64,000 nucleotides of DNA, from the NCBI GenBank assembly GCA_014706295.1, contig JACSVZ010000011.1, positions 5,679,163-5,743,162 on the forward strand. The letters run 5' to 3'. The notes beneath the pieces were generated by a model. That model did not search any database. It had not been told where the DNA came from and worked only from the letters and a program-made list of their open reading frames with translations. Position numbers and translations under genes: made by a program. Position 1 is the first letter of the stretch. Each line of letters starts with the position of its first letter. The stretch comes from Lycocorax pyrrhopterus obiensis. Taxonomy: Eukaryota > Chordata > Aves > Passeriformes > Paradisaeidae. Positions 1 through 12,704 of the stretch are shown here, piece after piece.

Positions 1-3000
1 TCTAACTATATTTTCTCTTCCAGAAAAGGTCTCTCTCAATAAGTTTTAATTTTTTGGACTGTGTCCAAGAATAAAACTTACCTAAAATCAAGGGTGATTT
101 TTGAGAAAATATGGTATTTAAACTTGGAACCAACAGGAAGCAAACATATGAAACCCCAATAAAGAGCGTTTGACCAAATGCCAGACTTAAATATTGCACT
201 GAAGCATGGTATACAGATATCCAAATTATCCTTAAGCAAACTGGGGCGCTTTAAGGGAGGAGTCTTCCCCTGCCCATGGTGATGTGATTCTTCATACATG
301 TGCTTTACCCTATTTCTCTACAGAATAAATGTCCTAAGATTTGCCAAAATCCAGAGAATGGGCTGAGCCCTGAAAAAGCAGCCAAGTATTTTGTGAGGCT
401 AAACAAAGCAGTGCTATTCGAGGTGAGAGAGATGCTCAATGTGCATGTGCCCCTGTGACAGTGTGGGGCTGGAAAACCCCACAGCCCCTCACGGAGCTCC
501 AGTCTCTGCAGGGACTCTTTTCCTGTGCAGCTCAGCTCCACTCAGTAGTTCGTGAGGAATGGGGCAAACCTCTGGCTCCTGTGTGTGCTCTTGTCCTCTT
601 CCCCAGTGCATCTGCTGAGGGAGTGTTTTGCTTTGGAAGTTTTTAATAATAAATAGGTACAGTGCTGTGTCTTTATGTCAGAGAGGGCCAAGCCAAAGGC
701 AATGCCTTGCACTTATTGCAGAGATTGGAGTCGACCCCCAGCTGCTGTGGGATTTCACAGTCAGGGCCCCTTCCTGTGGAAAGGTGGTAGGAATAGCCCT
801 TTGCTTCTCTTCTTTGTGCAGGAGACATGGAGACCTTCCCTGGGTGCTCCCCCGAGGAGTAAGCCCTGACCCACCCATGGAGGCCAGCCCAAAAAAGAAA
901 GCTGGGAGATGAACAGATCTCCTCCATACTCCTATCAGTGTCTGGGAAAATTTCAGGTAGGATTCTGGCAGAGAGCTGAATATGAATTCAGGAATGCTTC
1001 ATCCAGGAAGTGCAGGGAAGCAAACAGCTGGGAAATTCCTAGATTTTTGTTAAAACACAAGGTCTCTTTGTTGTGGACAAGAAATATATACTTTTTTTTT
1101 ACTCCAAGGGAACGAGAAATGAGTCACAAATTTCATCCTAATGTAGGCAGTGCAGGCAATCTAAGCATTAGCAGAGCACGTGCACGTATTCCTTTGAGGC
1201 TGCCCTCAGCTGACCATACGCATTTCCCTAAAGGGGGAAGCCATGGTTGGTAAAGGTTTCAGGTAGGTTGTGAAATTAGGGTCTCCATTCTTGCATTTCT
1301 TAGCTCTGAGGCACTCCCCAAGTAACTTGAGTCACAGCAGTGTGAGGCCTCAAAACTCAGGCCAGCAGTCAAACCTCATCAGATGATGAATGAACCGTGC
1401 CTGGACGCCGGCTCGGTAAGGAAAGCAGGTGAGTTCTGTCTGGTCCCGAGTTCAGTAAGAACACTTCAAACAGTGCCAGCTAATACATCTTCTCATCTCC
1501 TGCTTTCTTTGCCATTAGGCAATCCTTCCTCGGGCTTTCTTGTGTTCTGCATAGTCGTTCATTTGAACTGCCATTCTCTTTGGCAAGCTGCAGGATTTTC
1601 AAACGCAGGTTAGGGCAGGTATTTCCCAAAGCAGATAGTGCGCATACTTCTGGGAGCCCTTTGTAGCATGTAATCTACTAAGGTCTAGCAGCTCTGGTTT
1701 ACCATTTCAAGCTTATGATTAAACATTTTATCTTAAGCCATCAAAAAAGCCCTCCTTACAAGACTAAATAGAACACTTCACATGAAACCTTTCCTATGAA
1801 AAGAAGGCTTCTGGATATGAGATATACAGTAATTAATGCTGCTTGATAGAATCTATAAATGTACACTGTAGCAATGCTATTTGCTTTAAGTACTACTTTA
1901 AGCAGAAAAAGGCGATGAATCCCCCTTCCAGTGTCTGATTTTATGTTTAAGAGCTAATGAACTGAATTCTTCGTAAACATTGGCAAAAGATGCAAATGAA
2001 CAGACAGATTCTCCAAATGCAAAGGGACACATGAGAAAGAGCTAATTTCACACAATTGACACTCTAACCTTTTTGGATCAGTGGAATTAGAGGCTGATTA
2101 ATCTGCCATGATTAGCATTTATTGAAGCTTTTGACACTGCTGCATTGTTTTTCTTTTCCTTTTCTTTTGTGTCTCTGAGAGTTAACAGTTTATAATACAT
2201 TTAACTACCAGTCCATCACCCTGACAGGGTCATAGCTTTCCTTTATGGACTTTTAAAATTAATAACAGACAGTTCTATTTTGACATGCCCTTGCTTCTGC
2301 TGCAGAACTCGGCTGTTTAATTGTAGAGCTGGCCTCTTGTGGCCAAATGCTCCCAATGTTTAGCAAGGGTTGAAAATATGGATGTTAGGAGAAAAACTGG
2401 CAGATGGCTGACAAGGCATTTTTACTCATAACACACCAGTAAAACTTTAACTCAGAAGATTTAGTGCTAGAGCTTTGCAGTCAGCAAGCTGCAGCCATAT
2501 GCAGATTTTTTTTTTTGAACTTCTAAACTGATGGTTTTGCAAAGTGTGCATAAGCAGCCTTTATTGATTATGATGTTAAAAATTGAAAGCGTCAGTATCA
2601 TTTAGCTTGAGACACTTTTAAAGAAAAAATGAACATTCGTTTTCATTATGAATTCCTGATAGGCCAGACGCTAGCAAGGCCTATGATCTTTATTTTTTAG
2701 AGCTAAAGCAAGAAACACTCTTGCTTATGCTTTTTTTTTCCCCCCCCTAAAAGAAATGCTGTATATATGAATCAAACAGCACCTAACATATATACAGTAA
2801 CTGTTGGTTCTTACACATTCATAGACTCCAGATGATGTCCCGACCCATGAAAGTGACTTGTTAGCTGGATATAAAATCACAGACACCATAAGCCTGGGTG
2901 ATAGCTTCACAGCCCAACTTTCAGACACAAGTTAGTATTTATAACACTCTCAGTACCTATCTATCACCACAAAAAGCGTGTTAAATAACTTTAAAGGCCT

Positions 3001-3899
3001 GACAAACCCACAAAACTAGGAAATGAAGATTTATGGGTGCACAGTCCATGAATTCATTCTATTGTGCCCAGGTGTTACGGCACACACTGCAATGACATAC
3101 GTTTGCTTTAGTTTAACTGTGAAGAGATGCAAGTACATTATCACAGGTATCCTGCAGTGGCCAGGCAACACTCCCCAGCTTTTTTTTCCATTAAATGCAG
3201 CCAAATGTTGTGCTTGGTCGTGAAATACGGTATAAAGTAGTTGGTTACTTTTATCCTTTCTCCGTGTTTCTATACCACAAGACATTAATTAGTATATATC
3301 AGCTAATTATAACCATACCTTATACTAAAAAGCCAGAAAATATGTTTTCCTTAGAAACTCAAGAAAAAAAAAAACCCACGTCCCTTAGTATCAGCTCAGA
3401 AAGCACCAGATAATTCTTTAGTGAGGCAAATAAAAAGAAAGAAAGAAAAATTACATGTTTTTCATAGTCCTGTGAGACAGCTCTCTTTCCTAAACACAAC
3501 CTTGGTACAAAAAAACCCCCCAAATGTGCATTTTCTAGTGCAGCTGAGCCTTGAATTTTTCTGTGTAAAACAGCATTTGTAGGTAGAAGAGGCATAATTA
3601 TGCATCTAAATATCTGTGCTCAAATGGATGAGCCTGCAGTTGGATGTGTGGCACGCAGGATGGTGCGTTCTTTGCAGACACACCTCTTGCACTGGCCAGG
3701 GCAGCGCTGCCTCCCCTGACAAAGTTTTACCTGAAATCCTTTTTAGGAAGATACATTGGAAATGAAATTCCCTTAAACCCTCAAGCACAGTGGTGCAATT
3801 ATATCATAAATCAAATTAATTAAACAGTGTTTACATCTATCAGGGCCTCCAAGAGCTCTGACAAATTCTGCTCTGTCTGCAAGTCGAAAGGGAAGCTAA
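1..3899. other. AT-rich unique non-coding DNA, no gene seen
   Basis: No reading frame here has a recognisable domain, and the longest are about 100 codons and overlap one another in different frames. The stretch holds homopolymer runs (T11 at 2506-2516, and T9 followed directly by C8 at 2731-2747) and a perfect AP-1 type heptamer TGAGTCA at 1120-1126. The part from 1920 to 2360 is listed separately as a candidate regulatory element. I recognise no interspersed repeat in the rest. Confidence 0.6.
1920..2360. promoter_or_regulatory. Candidate conserved non-coding element with POU and homeodomain sites
   Basis: Seen: a perfect octamer ATGCAAAT at 1990-1997, a second ATGCAAA at 2017-2023 exactly 27 bp further on, a palindromic homeodomain core GATTAATC at 2096-2103, and several more TAAT/ATTA cores. 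No repeat family is recognisable. Known: POU factors bind the octamer, and homeodomain proteins bind TAAT cores; both are frequent in developmental enhancers. Inferred: an enhancer-like element. Short AT-rich motifs also arise by chance in such DNA, so this needs sequence conservation to be believed. Confidence 0.3.
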
Positions 3900-4390
3900 A
3901 TGGTAGGGACAGAGGCCCCCCCACAGCCACTGCTGGTCAGGGCAGTCCATGGTTGGGGGATCTGCTTTTGAAATAACGAGGCTGGAGACCACCTCTAACA
4001 ACTCCCTCAGGGCAGGCCTTCCTTATTTTCCATCCTTTCCCTCCTGGTGACGGGCTGCTTCTCCTCGCTCCCTGCGCCTCCTCCCTCACACAGCCAGAGA
4101 GGGCTGTGTCCTGCTGCCAGGCACGGAGCACCCCAACGCACCCCTGGCTGTACTTAATGCACTCGTTTTCCTAATTGCACTCCCAGTTTTCAGTTCTACT
4201 GATCCCCTTTGGGCATCTGGCACAGCCACCCCAAACATCTGCTCCACCTCTGGGCTGGGCAGCAATGGTCTCTGCTGATGTCCTGCAAAAGAGAGTGAGG
4301 CGAGGAGCCTGATGCCAACCCACCTCTGCTTCTGCAAGAGAGCTGGTGGGGACCTGACCTACCCCGTGCCCAAGGTCAGCCTTACAGGAT
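3900..4390. other. GC-richer patch, no gene
   Basis: The base composition rises clearly above that of both flanks, with runs of C and G such as the one at about 3917-3924. Short frames are open on both strands, as expected where stop codons are scarce. None shows a motif I recognise or a convincing pair of splice sites. Such patches are common in bird genomes and need not be functional. Confidence 0.45.
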
Positions 4391-5943
4391 AGTTTTGAGA
4401 AGGGTATTCTGCTCTCCTGTCAGGTTTCTGGGAGCCAGTGGATCTATGTGGAGCCTTCCTGGTCTTCACACACCTCCAATGCCCCAACGAGAAGAAAGAA
4501 GCCTCATGTGCCAAGGAGGGTTGAGATTCAACCTTGTAGTTGGAGGCTGTTGTGAGATGGGTGGTAAAAAGTGTGGTTATGTGGGAGGAGGAGATTCATA
4601 GTGTAAAACCAGGAAAACCAAAGCAAAACCTTCTTTGTGAGATACTGAAACAAAATGGGGACAGTATTTTGAAAACCCTTTGGGTTGCAGCAGCAGTGCT
4701 GATAGCATCAGCAGGTCACCTGACTCTGTAATTTCATGTTACCAATTACTGCAGTCGAATTGATTACATGATCTAAATCCATGTGTATTACCTGAGCGTG
4801 TGGCCCCTGGTGTTTTGAACACTTATGCATAAAGATTGCTATAATTCTTGTTAATAGTCATTGCAGTTCATCTATCGCTCATCTATAATCTCTTGAAGAT
4901 ATAATAGGAATAATTACCATGAGGCACAATGGGGAAATGGAGTCTAACACCCTGACTGAGGCTGAATCACACCAGAGCCTGCATTAGTCAAGCTTTGACT
5001 GAGGAATGCCTGAAAATTTTCCAGTGAGTCAAACCTGCTGAAAACCTGGCTGAGTTCCCTTCCTTATGAAAACTTTCCGAAGACTTGCCCTGCTTTTTGC
5101 CACGGAGTTATTTCCTCTGAGGAAGATACTGCAAGGGCAGGAGTTCATTTTGCCAAATAAATATTATCCAATACTGGGGAACTATTGGCATTTCTGAACC
5201 TAGAGGGAAAAAAAAAATTCTGTTTAATACCAAGAGTCAGGATTTCTTGCTCCCTTAGTACCTTGCCAGCTCCAGGCTGTGCCAAAGCCACTATTGCCAA
5301 GGGGATAATGAGGTAATGTGCCTGGGTGATAAAATTCTGGCTTTCTGGCTTGTGGCCTGAGATAGGATGGCACACACCTATGTTCATATGAAAAGGCAGT
5401 GTGGGACCTTTCAGGAGGCTTTCCATGTTAAAAATACTGTATCAGATTAAGAAAAAAAGACCCAGGAATTAAAATGTCCTTTAACTGCTTATAAACTGAA
5501 AGGAAACTCCAGTTGTGGAATACTGGCCCATGCCTAATCCAAAGTCTGCATTAACTAATGCTTGTTGGATGTTGAATTACAACAGAAAGCCTATGTTAAT
5601 GCATGTGAGAGCCACATGAATATCAAACAAATTCATTACGATCAGTGCTATTACAGTGAATACTAAATGAGTTCGTAATGATGGAACAATGAAACTGTTA
5701 CTGATAGATTTTATTTCTGCAACAAATCCTCCGTATAAGAGTCCACCCCTGTAGTATTAATTCTAATATAAGACTGCATCTGAATATTAGCATCATCAGA
5801 TAAATTATACCTTTCTATATTCTGAACTATATGGTTCAACCTTTTTTTCCCCATCAGTACATAATTTTTTTTTTAATCTCAATTTGTCCTTAAAGTTTGA
5901 TGACTATTGTAAAGGGGTAACACTTTTTAAGTATCCAATCATT

Positions 5944-6020
5944 AGGAATTCATTTAGTATTCATTGCAATAACACTAATACAATAGAATCGAATGAATAA
6001 GGAATTCATTTAGAGTTCAT
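5944..6020. repeat. Spaced direct repeat of 21 bp
   Basis: AGGAATTCATTTAG followed by a variable pair of bases and TTCAT occurs at 5944-5964 and again at 6000-6020. The copies agree at 19 of 21 positions and their starts are exactly 56 bp apart. The intervening bases are AT-rich and contain further partial copies of ATTCAT and GAATGAAT. This may be the remains of a small tandem duplication or a cluster of binding sites; nothing in it identifies a transposon. Confidence 0.6.
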
Positions 6021-7069
6021 ATAGATGTGATACCTACTTCTAGAAGAGTTCCACTCTAATTCAGCATTAGTTTAGCATTGTTTAATGGTCACTTTATTTT
6101 AAGTGTACTGGTAAAGATGACTTAATTGCTACACTAAGATATTTGGGTTTTTTATTTTTTTTTTTTTAACTTAAGGCTTAAGGTATACTGCAAATTCATC
6201 AGAATATGATGCCAGCATTTCAAACCCATGCACCAGCTTTTTGAAAATGTTTGAAAGAAAATCTGAGCATCCTTTTTTTTCCTGATTAGTATTGATATAT
6301 TTACAGAACATGGTAGTTACAGAGGTTGCAATAATTCTTGGATAATACAGTGCATACCTGCTGTTTGAAGAACTGATTTCTGTATCAAAACCTAAAGCAC
6401 AGAATTTTTTTTTTCATTATCATGAAGGACTTCTAACATATAAATTGCAACTGTAGGAACAAAGGCAAGTCAAGCCTTCCTCCAGATTCTGATCTTCAAA
6501 GTCAGAAAAGAGCTGCATCAGTGTTCAACTCTCCCATATGGTGCAAGTAAATCGAAGAAATGCCCCTATTCAGCAAGGGCAAACCTTGGAGATAACCTCT
6601 CCTTCCTCTTTAAGCTTCCTGCCTTCCAGCCATTAGTGATGGGTACCACTGAACTGCAGCCACATCACTGAATCTGGCAAAGTTACTCTCAACCCAGAGG
6701 GGTTATGATGATTTGCCTATAATTTCTGGACTTCAGCAAACACACAAATGCATTTATGAAGTACCCACTACCCTTTCAGCTAACTCTTCATTAAAATGTA
6801 TTTAGATGTCCTTCAGAAGAAAAAAAAAATCATCTTACGGCGAAACTCAAACTGGCTGATTCCCAGGCTTACAGTTACTTTCCTATCAAGAATTAATGCA
6901 ATATCATGCACACACCATTACTGAAAAATTCTACGCTGTTTTTTGCCAAGTGTTCCTATATAACAGTTTTATCACAAGTCTGACAGCCGCCATAAAAATT
7001 CCAGGCATTCTATATCAACAGCCCTCTTTGTACTAAGTTATTAAACATTAAATTTTTATTCGTCATTTG

Positions 7070-7260
7070 TATTCTGTTATGCAAAATAAGCTCCTTGATA
7101 AGATGTGTCTTCTTAATTGGGCCCTTGATGCTTCTTGGATCGGAGTTGTCAGATTAGCTGGAAGAAGAGGCTCTGCATTGAGCCAGCTCGCTACCAGGAG
7201 ACCAATAGCTTTGTAACAACGATATTAAGTTAGAGGGGCCAAATGGAGGGCAGCACTAGG
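7070..7260. promoter_or_regulatory. Candidate conserved non-coding element
   Basis: This block has balanced composition, unlike its AT-rich left flank, and contains no simple repeat or transposon signature. It includes TTAATTGGGCCC at about 7114-7125, a TTGTCAGATTAG stretch with TALE-like TGTCA and homeodomain ATTA cores near 7147, and a CCAAT box near 7201. Texture and motifs alone suggest constraint; there is no frame of coding length. The call is inference and the edges are approximate. Confidence 0.22.
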
Positions 7261-8108
7261 CTCAGGTGAGACTCTACATCTGTGCATGTCTTATGCTCAG
7301 GCACTTTTCTCATAGCATCAGCAGGGCTGATGGAAATAGATTTGTTTGTTGTTTACAGCATGCAGCTGTGGATGCTGCTGCATGGGAGTTGTATAAGATT
7401 GAAGCAAATTTGTACTGAGACTAAAATATTGAGCTTTTCTCCAGTCAGCAGTCTCTGGAATCTTATTGTTGAAAACTTTATCTAGTTGTAACCCTCCCCA
7501 GGGTGATTTTGGTTTGCAGCTGCCCTGCTCTCTCTCACTGCCTGTCCCACACTGCCTTTGCATCAGCCAGTGCAGGAGTGGGCTCCTGGTGCAGGAGGAA
7601 GTGACTGGGCCAGGCAGGATTAATGACAACTGGGTCAAGCATTTTGTACACTGGGTTTTCCAGAAAGCTTTTTGATTCCCACAAATCCCTTTGACAGCTG
7701 TCATTAGGAGACATCATTATTTTCTTCCCTTTTAGCTACAACCTGAAGAAAAGGCTCAACATTTAGTGTGGGGCTTGGTGGCAAAGCATAAGAAATCTGT
7801 AAGCACGTGGTGAAAAAAAGAGAGCCCTCATCAAAATGTAGGATTTATTATTTTCATAAGGTAGACCAGATTCTAACAGAAGTATAGTGTGTTTCCAGGC
7901 TGGTGCTAGAAATTTAATTGATTAAGGCTTCTGATATTTTTTTGACTGAATTCTCCTGTAATTCTGAAAAAATGACTCCCTCATTTTATCAGTTATTGCC
8001 TGTGTTACGGGCAGGCATGGAGACCTCACCAACATCTGAGCTTTGAGCAGAAGGTGTAGAGCTGCTGCCTCGTTAGAGCAGCTGGGCCAGGAGAGGGTGA
8101 AGGGAGTC

Positions 8109-8226
8109 ACATTTCCAGTTTGCAGGTGGGAAACAGGGGGTCATTGATATGACCAAAATCACACTCAGAGGCTGTGGTGGAGTAACACAGGGAACTGAAA
8201 CTTCTCACATTTCAACCATCAGACCT
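8109..8226 (-). repeat. Ancient SINE remnant, MIR-like
   Basis: Read on the plus strand, the order of elements matches the reverse complement of a tRNA-derived MIR-type SINE: a piece resembling CAGATGGGGAAAC at about 8117-8135, a piece resembling CCAAGGTCACAC at about 8152-8166, and a piece resembling GTGGCAGAGC at about 8174-8184. Divergence is high. Related old SINEs are known across amniotes. It could instead belong to another old SINE that shares the same central domain. Confidence 0.45.
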
Positions 8227-9704
8227 TTCTGTTCTCATAATTAAAGAAGGTTTATTCAGTATTTAGCAAAATACTACATCTCAGGATGTTGGCTGACCTG
8301 CCAGAGCACATTGCTTTGTTTTCCTAAATATTGTAAATCCTTCTGTAATTTTCATCTAGGACACTGTGATTTTTTTTCAGATTTTTGGCACAAAAACCCC
8401 TTAGAAATATTGGCATGCAATATTATGGGGATTTAACAACCTATTGCTGTGACATTCTTTTGGATTATTATCTAGGAAAGGTTTAGAGCTTTTAATATGG
8501 ACTTTTTTGTAAGAAGTCTTTTAACTTAGTATGGACCCTAATCCAATGTACTAGTGTACATTTTCAGTACACCTGATGCAGTTTAGCTTATGGGTAATGC
8601 AAAGGAATAGAGAGCAGCGTAAGCTCTTTTACTAATTTCTCTTTAGATACAGTGATTTTTTTTTAAGCACTTCAACTTTACAGGGCATTTGACTGAAGTT
8701 TTGATATCCACCTGGAGAAACAATTTCTTTAGAAGAAAGGCGTAACACTGAGTGCTGTGTTGACCCTACACAGAGCTGTCTAGTTTTGAAAGAAGGCCTT
8801 CTGCAAATCTCTGTGTGTTTGCTCACACGTGTTCCCACGCAGGCTCCGTGACTACAAGGCTGTTGTGGATCACTGGGTATTGCAGCAGCAGGACTGAGAA
8901 TATTAGTTTGCACCTAACATGTTCTGTGCTTTTAGCTGGGACAAGGGTCAAACAGCAGAAGTGTGGTAGGGGAAAAAGGCAGCTGTAACATCCAAAGACA
9001 TTACAAAGATGTGCCGAGACATCCTTTCTGTTACGTGTGCAAACACCTGCTTGCTTTCTTTCAGCCTAAGGACAGCTGTTCCTCCTAAGAAAACACCATG
9101 CCTGCTTTGTATCCTAAGGCCACATATGCCAGACCTGTGCTCAAAGACCTGTGTTGACAAGTCATTCCAAGGCAATAAAAACCCTGGGTGACAATGGGGA
9201 AGATGTAGTTGGCCAAGGCACGTGTTCCAGCATCAGCGTCTCACGCAACTCAAGGGTGAGGGAGCAGTCGGCATTGGCAGTGCCCTCTCCACCTCTACAG
9301 ACAGCTGCAAAAAGAGGGAGGACAGGAGCACAGAAGGTGTGCATTTCCAGCTTTGCTCTGTTATGCATTCAGAGCATTTTCCCAGAGGCAGGCTGCAGCA
9401 GCTTGCTCGCTCAGTGCCCTGTGCTCTGCTCGGCACAGCTGGAGCAACACTGTTGATGCTGGCAGCACTGTATTTCCTAGATGTGACCTCCACACCATCT
9501 AGGAACAGCATTTTAAAGGAGTAGCTGTGCCTAATTTCCAGATTTCAAATGTTGCTCTGCACCTTACTGTGTTCAGAAACGGTAGACACATCCTGCAGTT
9601 CATGGGCATGTGCACTTGTGCCTGGTTTGTCTGTCTGCCTACCCTCCCCTTCCAGCTCCACCTTGGGGTGAAGGACATGGCTTGGAGGCTGGCAGCTGGT
9701 TATA
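8227..9704. other. Unique non-coding DNA
   Basis: The first kilobase is AT-rich and featureless. From about 9200 to 9660 the composition becomes richer in G and C, and overlapping frames of about 90-100 codons open on both strands. They contradict one another, lack recognisable domains and show no convincing splice sites, so I treat them as chance frames. No repeat was recognised. Confidence 0.5.
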
Positions 9705-9791
9705 AGATGTGCAGGAGAACATTGCTGAGGCAAAGTCACCTGCTAAAGGCCACACTCCAGTAGGGTGGTGGAGGAGTTAGCCCTGAGCCAT
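9705..9791 (-). repeat. Ancient SINE remnant, MIR-like
   Basis: The plus strand shows, in order, pieces resembling GAAACTGAGGCAAAG, a degenerate AAGGTCACAC and GTGGCAGAGCTGGGA, which is the reverse complement of the central and 5' part of MIR-type SINEs. The clearest stretch is CTGAGGCAAAGTCACCTG at 9725-9742. It is strongly diverged, and the ends are approximate. Confidence 0.4.
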
Positions 9792-12704
9792 CAGTGCAGG
9801 ACCATCTCAGCTCTCTGAGACTGCACATTATCTGTCTTCCTTGGAGCAAGTTGTTCTAGCTGCCATTTAGCTTAGAAACATAAAACTCCTTCCTTGACTC
9901 AGGAAAGTCTTTCTCACAGCACTTGAGACAGCCTTTGAGCCTTGTTTATAGAAAATTACAAAGATTTCTAAAGGAGGAAGGGGAAAGAGTCTTTAAATTC
10001 TGGGGGGAGCCTACTCTTATCTGCAGAATTAAAACCCATTATTTAGCTGTCTAGCTAAATAGATACCTTACATTTATAATAATTCTTTCAAGATATACCA
10101 GCTAACCCATGTGATTTCAGCAGCCATGGCTCCAGCATCTGGCTGTGTTTTGATGTTTCGAAGATGTAGAGGTATTGTGTGGAATTGCAATGTTTTTGCT
10201 CAAACGTCAGTGATAATATTCCTGGCATGCTCAAGCAGTGGATATTCCTGTGCCTAGGTACCTCATTATCTGCAGATGCTATAATGAGAATATGAACGCT
10301 GTCAATCACTTTGAGACACTTGCAAAAGCAATAATATAGGAAAGCTGTCCTTGATTTTCTCTTACTGCTCTGTGTTGGTAGGCTGCGAAAATCATTTGGA
10401 TGTGAGGAACTTGGACTTTGTTTGGCCTGTTTGTAACAAATTTGGATCTCTCTCAAGCCACAGTCATTGAATATATCCAATTCATCTTTCCTTGAGAGGG
10501 AAGGACAGGACCCACAAGGAACTCTCCTGGAGACTTTCAGACAAGTTCTACCTTTAAGACAGGTTGTGGGGGACACATGCAATGGTTTATCCCCTATGAC
10601 CATCAATGACAGATAAATCTTAATTATAGAATTAAAGTTTATGGATGCTCTCTCTCTCTTTACATCAAGACTGCATAAACAGCTCAGCTTCAAAGCAGAA
10701 AAATCATACTTTCCAACCAAAAAGTAGTCGAAAATCTTAAGGAGAGCAGGCTATCCCTGGAAACCACCTTTTCATCCAGAAGGGCTTTTCCCAAGCTAGA
10801 TGTGTGAAGGTTTTTAATAAGTGTTACGAAATCCCTTCAGATGTAGATACAAAACATCTGCAATAGTTGACAGCTTCACAGATATATTGAAGTTATTTCT
10901 GAAAGGCATATTCTGTAAGTAAACATCTTGCGCTTCTTAATTATCAAAAGGGGAAATAGTTTGACTAGTCTCTCCTTATTTTTTGCTCATTTCAACTTGA
11001 CATCCATGGAATATTGGGTAGATAATATTAATCTTCCTTGACTCTGATGTCTAAAAGTTAGACAATTAAGTCTGAGCTAGTTACCCTTTAAAGTCAGTGG
11101 AGTGAAACAGGGCAGTTTGTGCTAAGACAGAGTCTTAGCATTGGTCAAATGAATTGGATTTATAGTCTCCACTGATGATAAAAGAAAGATGTAGCTTAGC
11201 CACTAGTGCAGGCTGGATACCTGACATTCTTAATGCTGGGGGAGATTGATTCCACCTGTCACTGCCCAAAATATTGCATCATGCCCTCGTGTTTCCCACA
11301 TCTGGCAGTGAGCCTCCAGAAGATGAGGTGGCTCTCCGGGAGCACTGGCCAGGGGGCTTGTCTCACCCAGTCACGCCGCAAGACAGTCCAGCAAAATCTC
11401 CTCTGGCCTCAGCAGCGCCCGGCTGCCCCTGGAAATGTGCTGTTTACATTGCTGGGGGTGCAGTGATAACTGTGTTAAGCTAGATAAAAGTCTAAATTAG
11501 GCTTAGGGAAGCATCTCTATTTCCCTGAGGAAAGATCGCTGCATCCTTGCCCAAAGTCACCGAATGGGGTCCCAGCCTTTGGATCTGCTCTGCTCCTGCA
11601 GGATGAGGTGAGGACTGAAGAGTTTTATGGAGCGTGTGCTTCTGCACAACCATTTCCAGAGGTTGCTCATGTATTCCTCTCCTCTCTTTTAATTAATAAG
11701 TTAATTAATTCAGTGCTGATTTTGCATTGCCCTTTTGAGTGTTGGAAGGCATGATAAAGTAATCATGAATGTGTTGGTGGAAGGCTTAAAGTGGCTTAGG
11801 ATTCACAGATCTGAGGACGGTGCCCACAGGTGGGAGGTGACACAACAGGGTAGCAGAGCAGAGGTGTTGGGCTCCATTGCTGGATGAGTACCTGGGCAGC
11901 TGCTGTTGTTAGCAGGGTTACCATTGCACCCCCCTAGGCTGACCCCACTTGAACAATTCTGTTGAGGTTTTTTTCTGAAAACTGGTTGGACTTTCATTCT
12001 GGAGTTACTTGAACTCCTTCATATTTTACATCACTCTTGCTGCAAGTCTTTTGGGCACAGCTCCTCCCATCCTATCCTTGCATTTAACATAAACATAATT
12101 TAGCATAAGGGTGAACTTGATTTTGTCATTTCATTGGGGCTCTGCACTGAAATTCAAACACAGTGTGTGTTTTCACTGAATTCATTTTACCTGTATAATC
12201 TCACATTAGAGTGGTATTGCCTTCCAGAGGGTCACTGCAGACTTGCACTGAGATCATATTGTTGTTGCAAGTTTGTGTGATAATAGGATTACCACAGGCA
12301 TGTTTTGAAATTGTTCTGAGATTGCTGTGAGGATGTCAAGTCTCTGTGCAAGGGTTTGCCTCACTAAGAGTAGCACAAACCAAGCTAGAAAACCTGAGGA
12401 ATGTAAATGTGTTACAAAAAGAAACACACTTGACGTACCTTGCTCACAAAAGGAAACCATTTGTGTTTCTAGAAGTTTTGCAACAGGTGTGAAAGTAAAT
12501 CAGGAATGCTAGAAAGAAATGAAATATTTATTGCAGGTCAGATTTACATATATAGATCAAAGAACATGCACGAAAATGCAAATGGAGTTACTATCAGTGT
12601 CTGTAGAAACAAATGCTGATATCAATACCTAATTAAACAGCTGCATGTGGCACTGTAGTTTATCAGAGCAATAATGAGGTCTGTCTCTTGGGGATGACCA
12701 ATCA
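9792..12704. other. Unique non-coding DNA
   Basis: No recognised gene. The stretch contains the long minus-strand open frame at 10088-10720, listed separately. A GC-richer patch lies at 11270-11460 and carries a partial CTCF-like core (CCAGGGGGC at 11349-11357) that lacks the usual flanking bases. Otherwise it is AT-rich with short TTAATTAATT runs near 11690-11710. Confidence 0.5.
10088..10720 (-). other. Unassigned 210-codon open reading frame
   Basis: An uninterrupted frame of 210 codons from ATG runs on the minus strand. The predicted product starts MVGKYDFSALKLSC, is rich in Ser, Cys, Lys and Leu, and shows no signal peptide, clear membrane segment, zinc-finger spacing or other motif I recognise. 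At this base composition, roughly one codon in 16-17 should be a stop, so a frame this long is unlikely in any single 64-kb window, though not impossible. I see no clear promoter, no poly-A tract after it that would suggest a retrogene, and no exon-like splice pattern. It could be a chance frame, a decayed retrocopy of an unknown gene, or a lineage-specific transcript. Confidence 0.15.

Larger units (their letters stand above)
4391..8108. other. AT-rich unique non-coding DNA
   Basis: No gene or RNA is supported. The AT-richest part (about 5540-6200) carries many ATTCAT and TAAT motifs and one 21-bp direct repeat, listed separately. The stretch 7070-7260 is listed as a candidate regulatory element. 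The sequence at about 4925-4985 faintly resembles the minus strand of a MIR-type SINE, but the match is too weak to call. A short GC-richer patch sits at about 7490-7620. Confidence 0.55.

Noticed and set aside
4925..4985. MIR-like piece on the minus strand
   Set aside because: Only one block matches and the neighbouring blocks are missing.
11347..11360. CTCF-like core CCAGGGGGC
   Set aside because: Only the central bases fit; the flanking positions of the CTCF motif do not.
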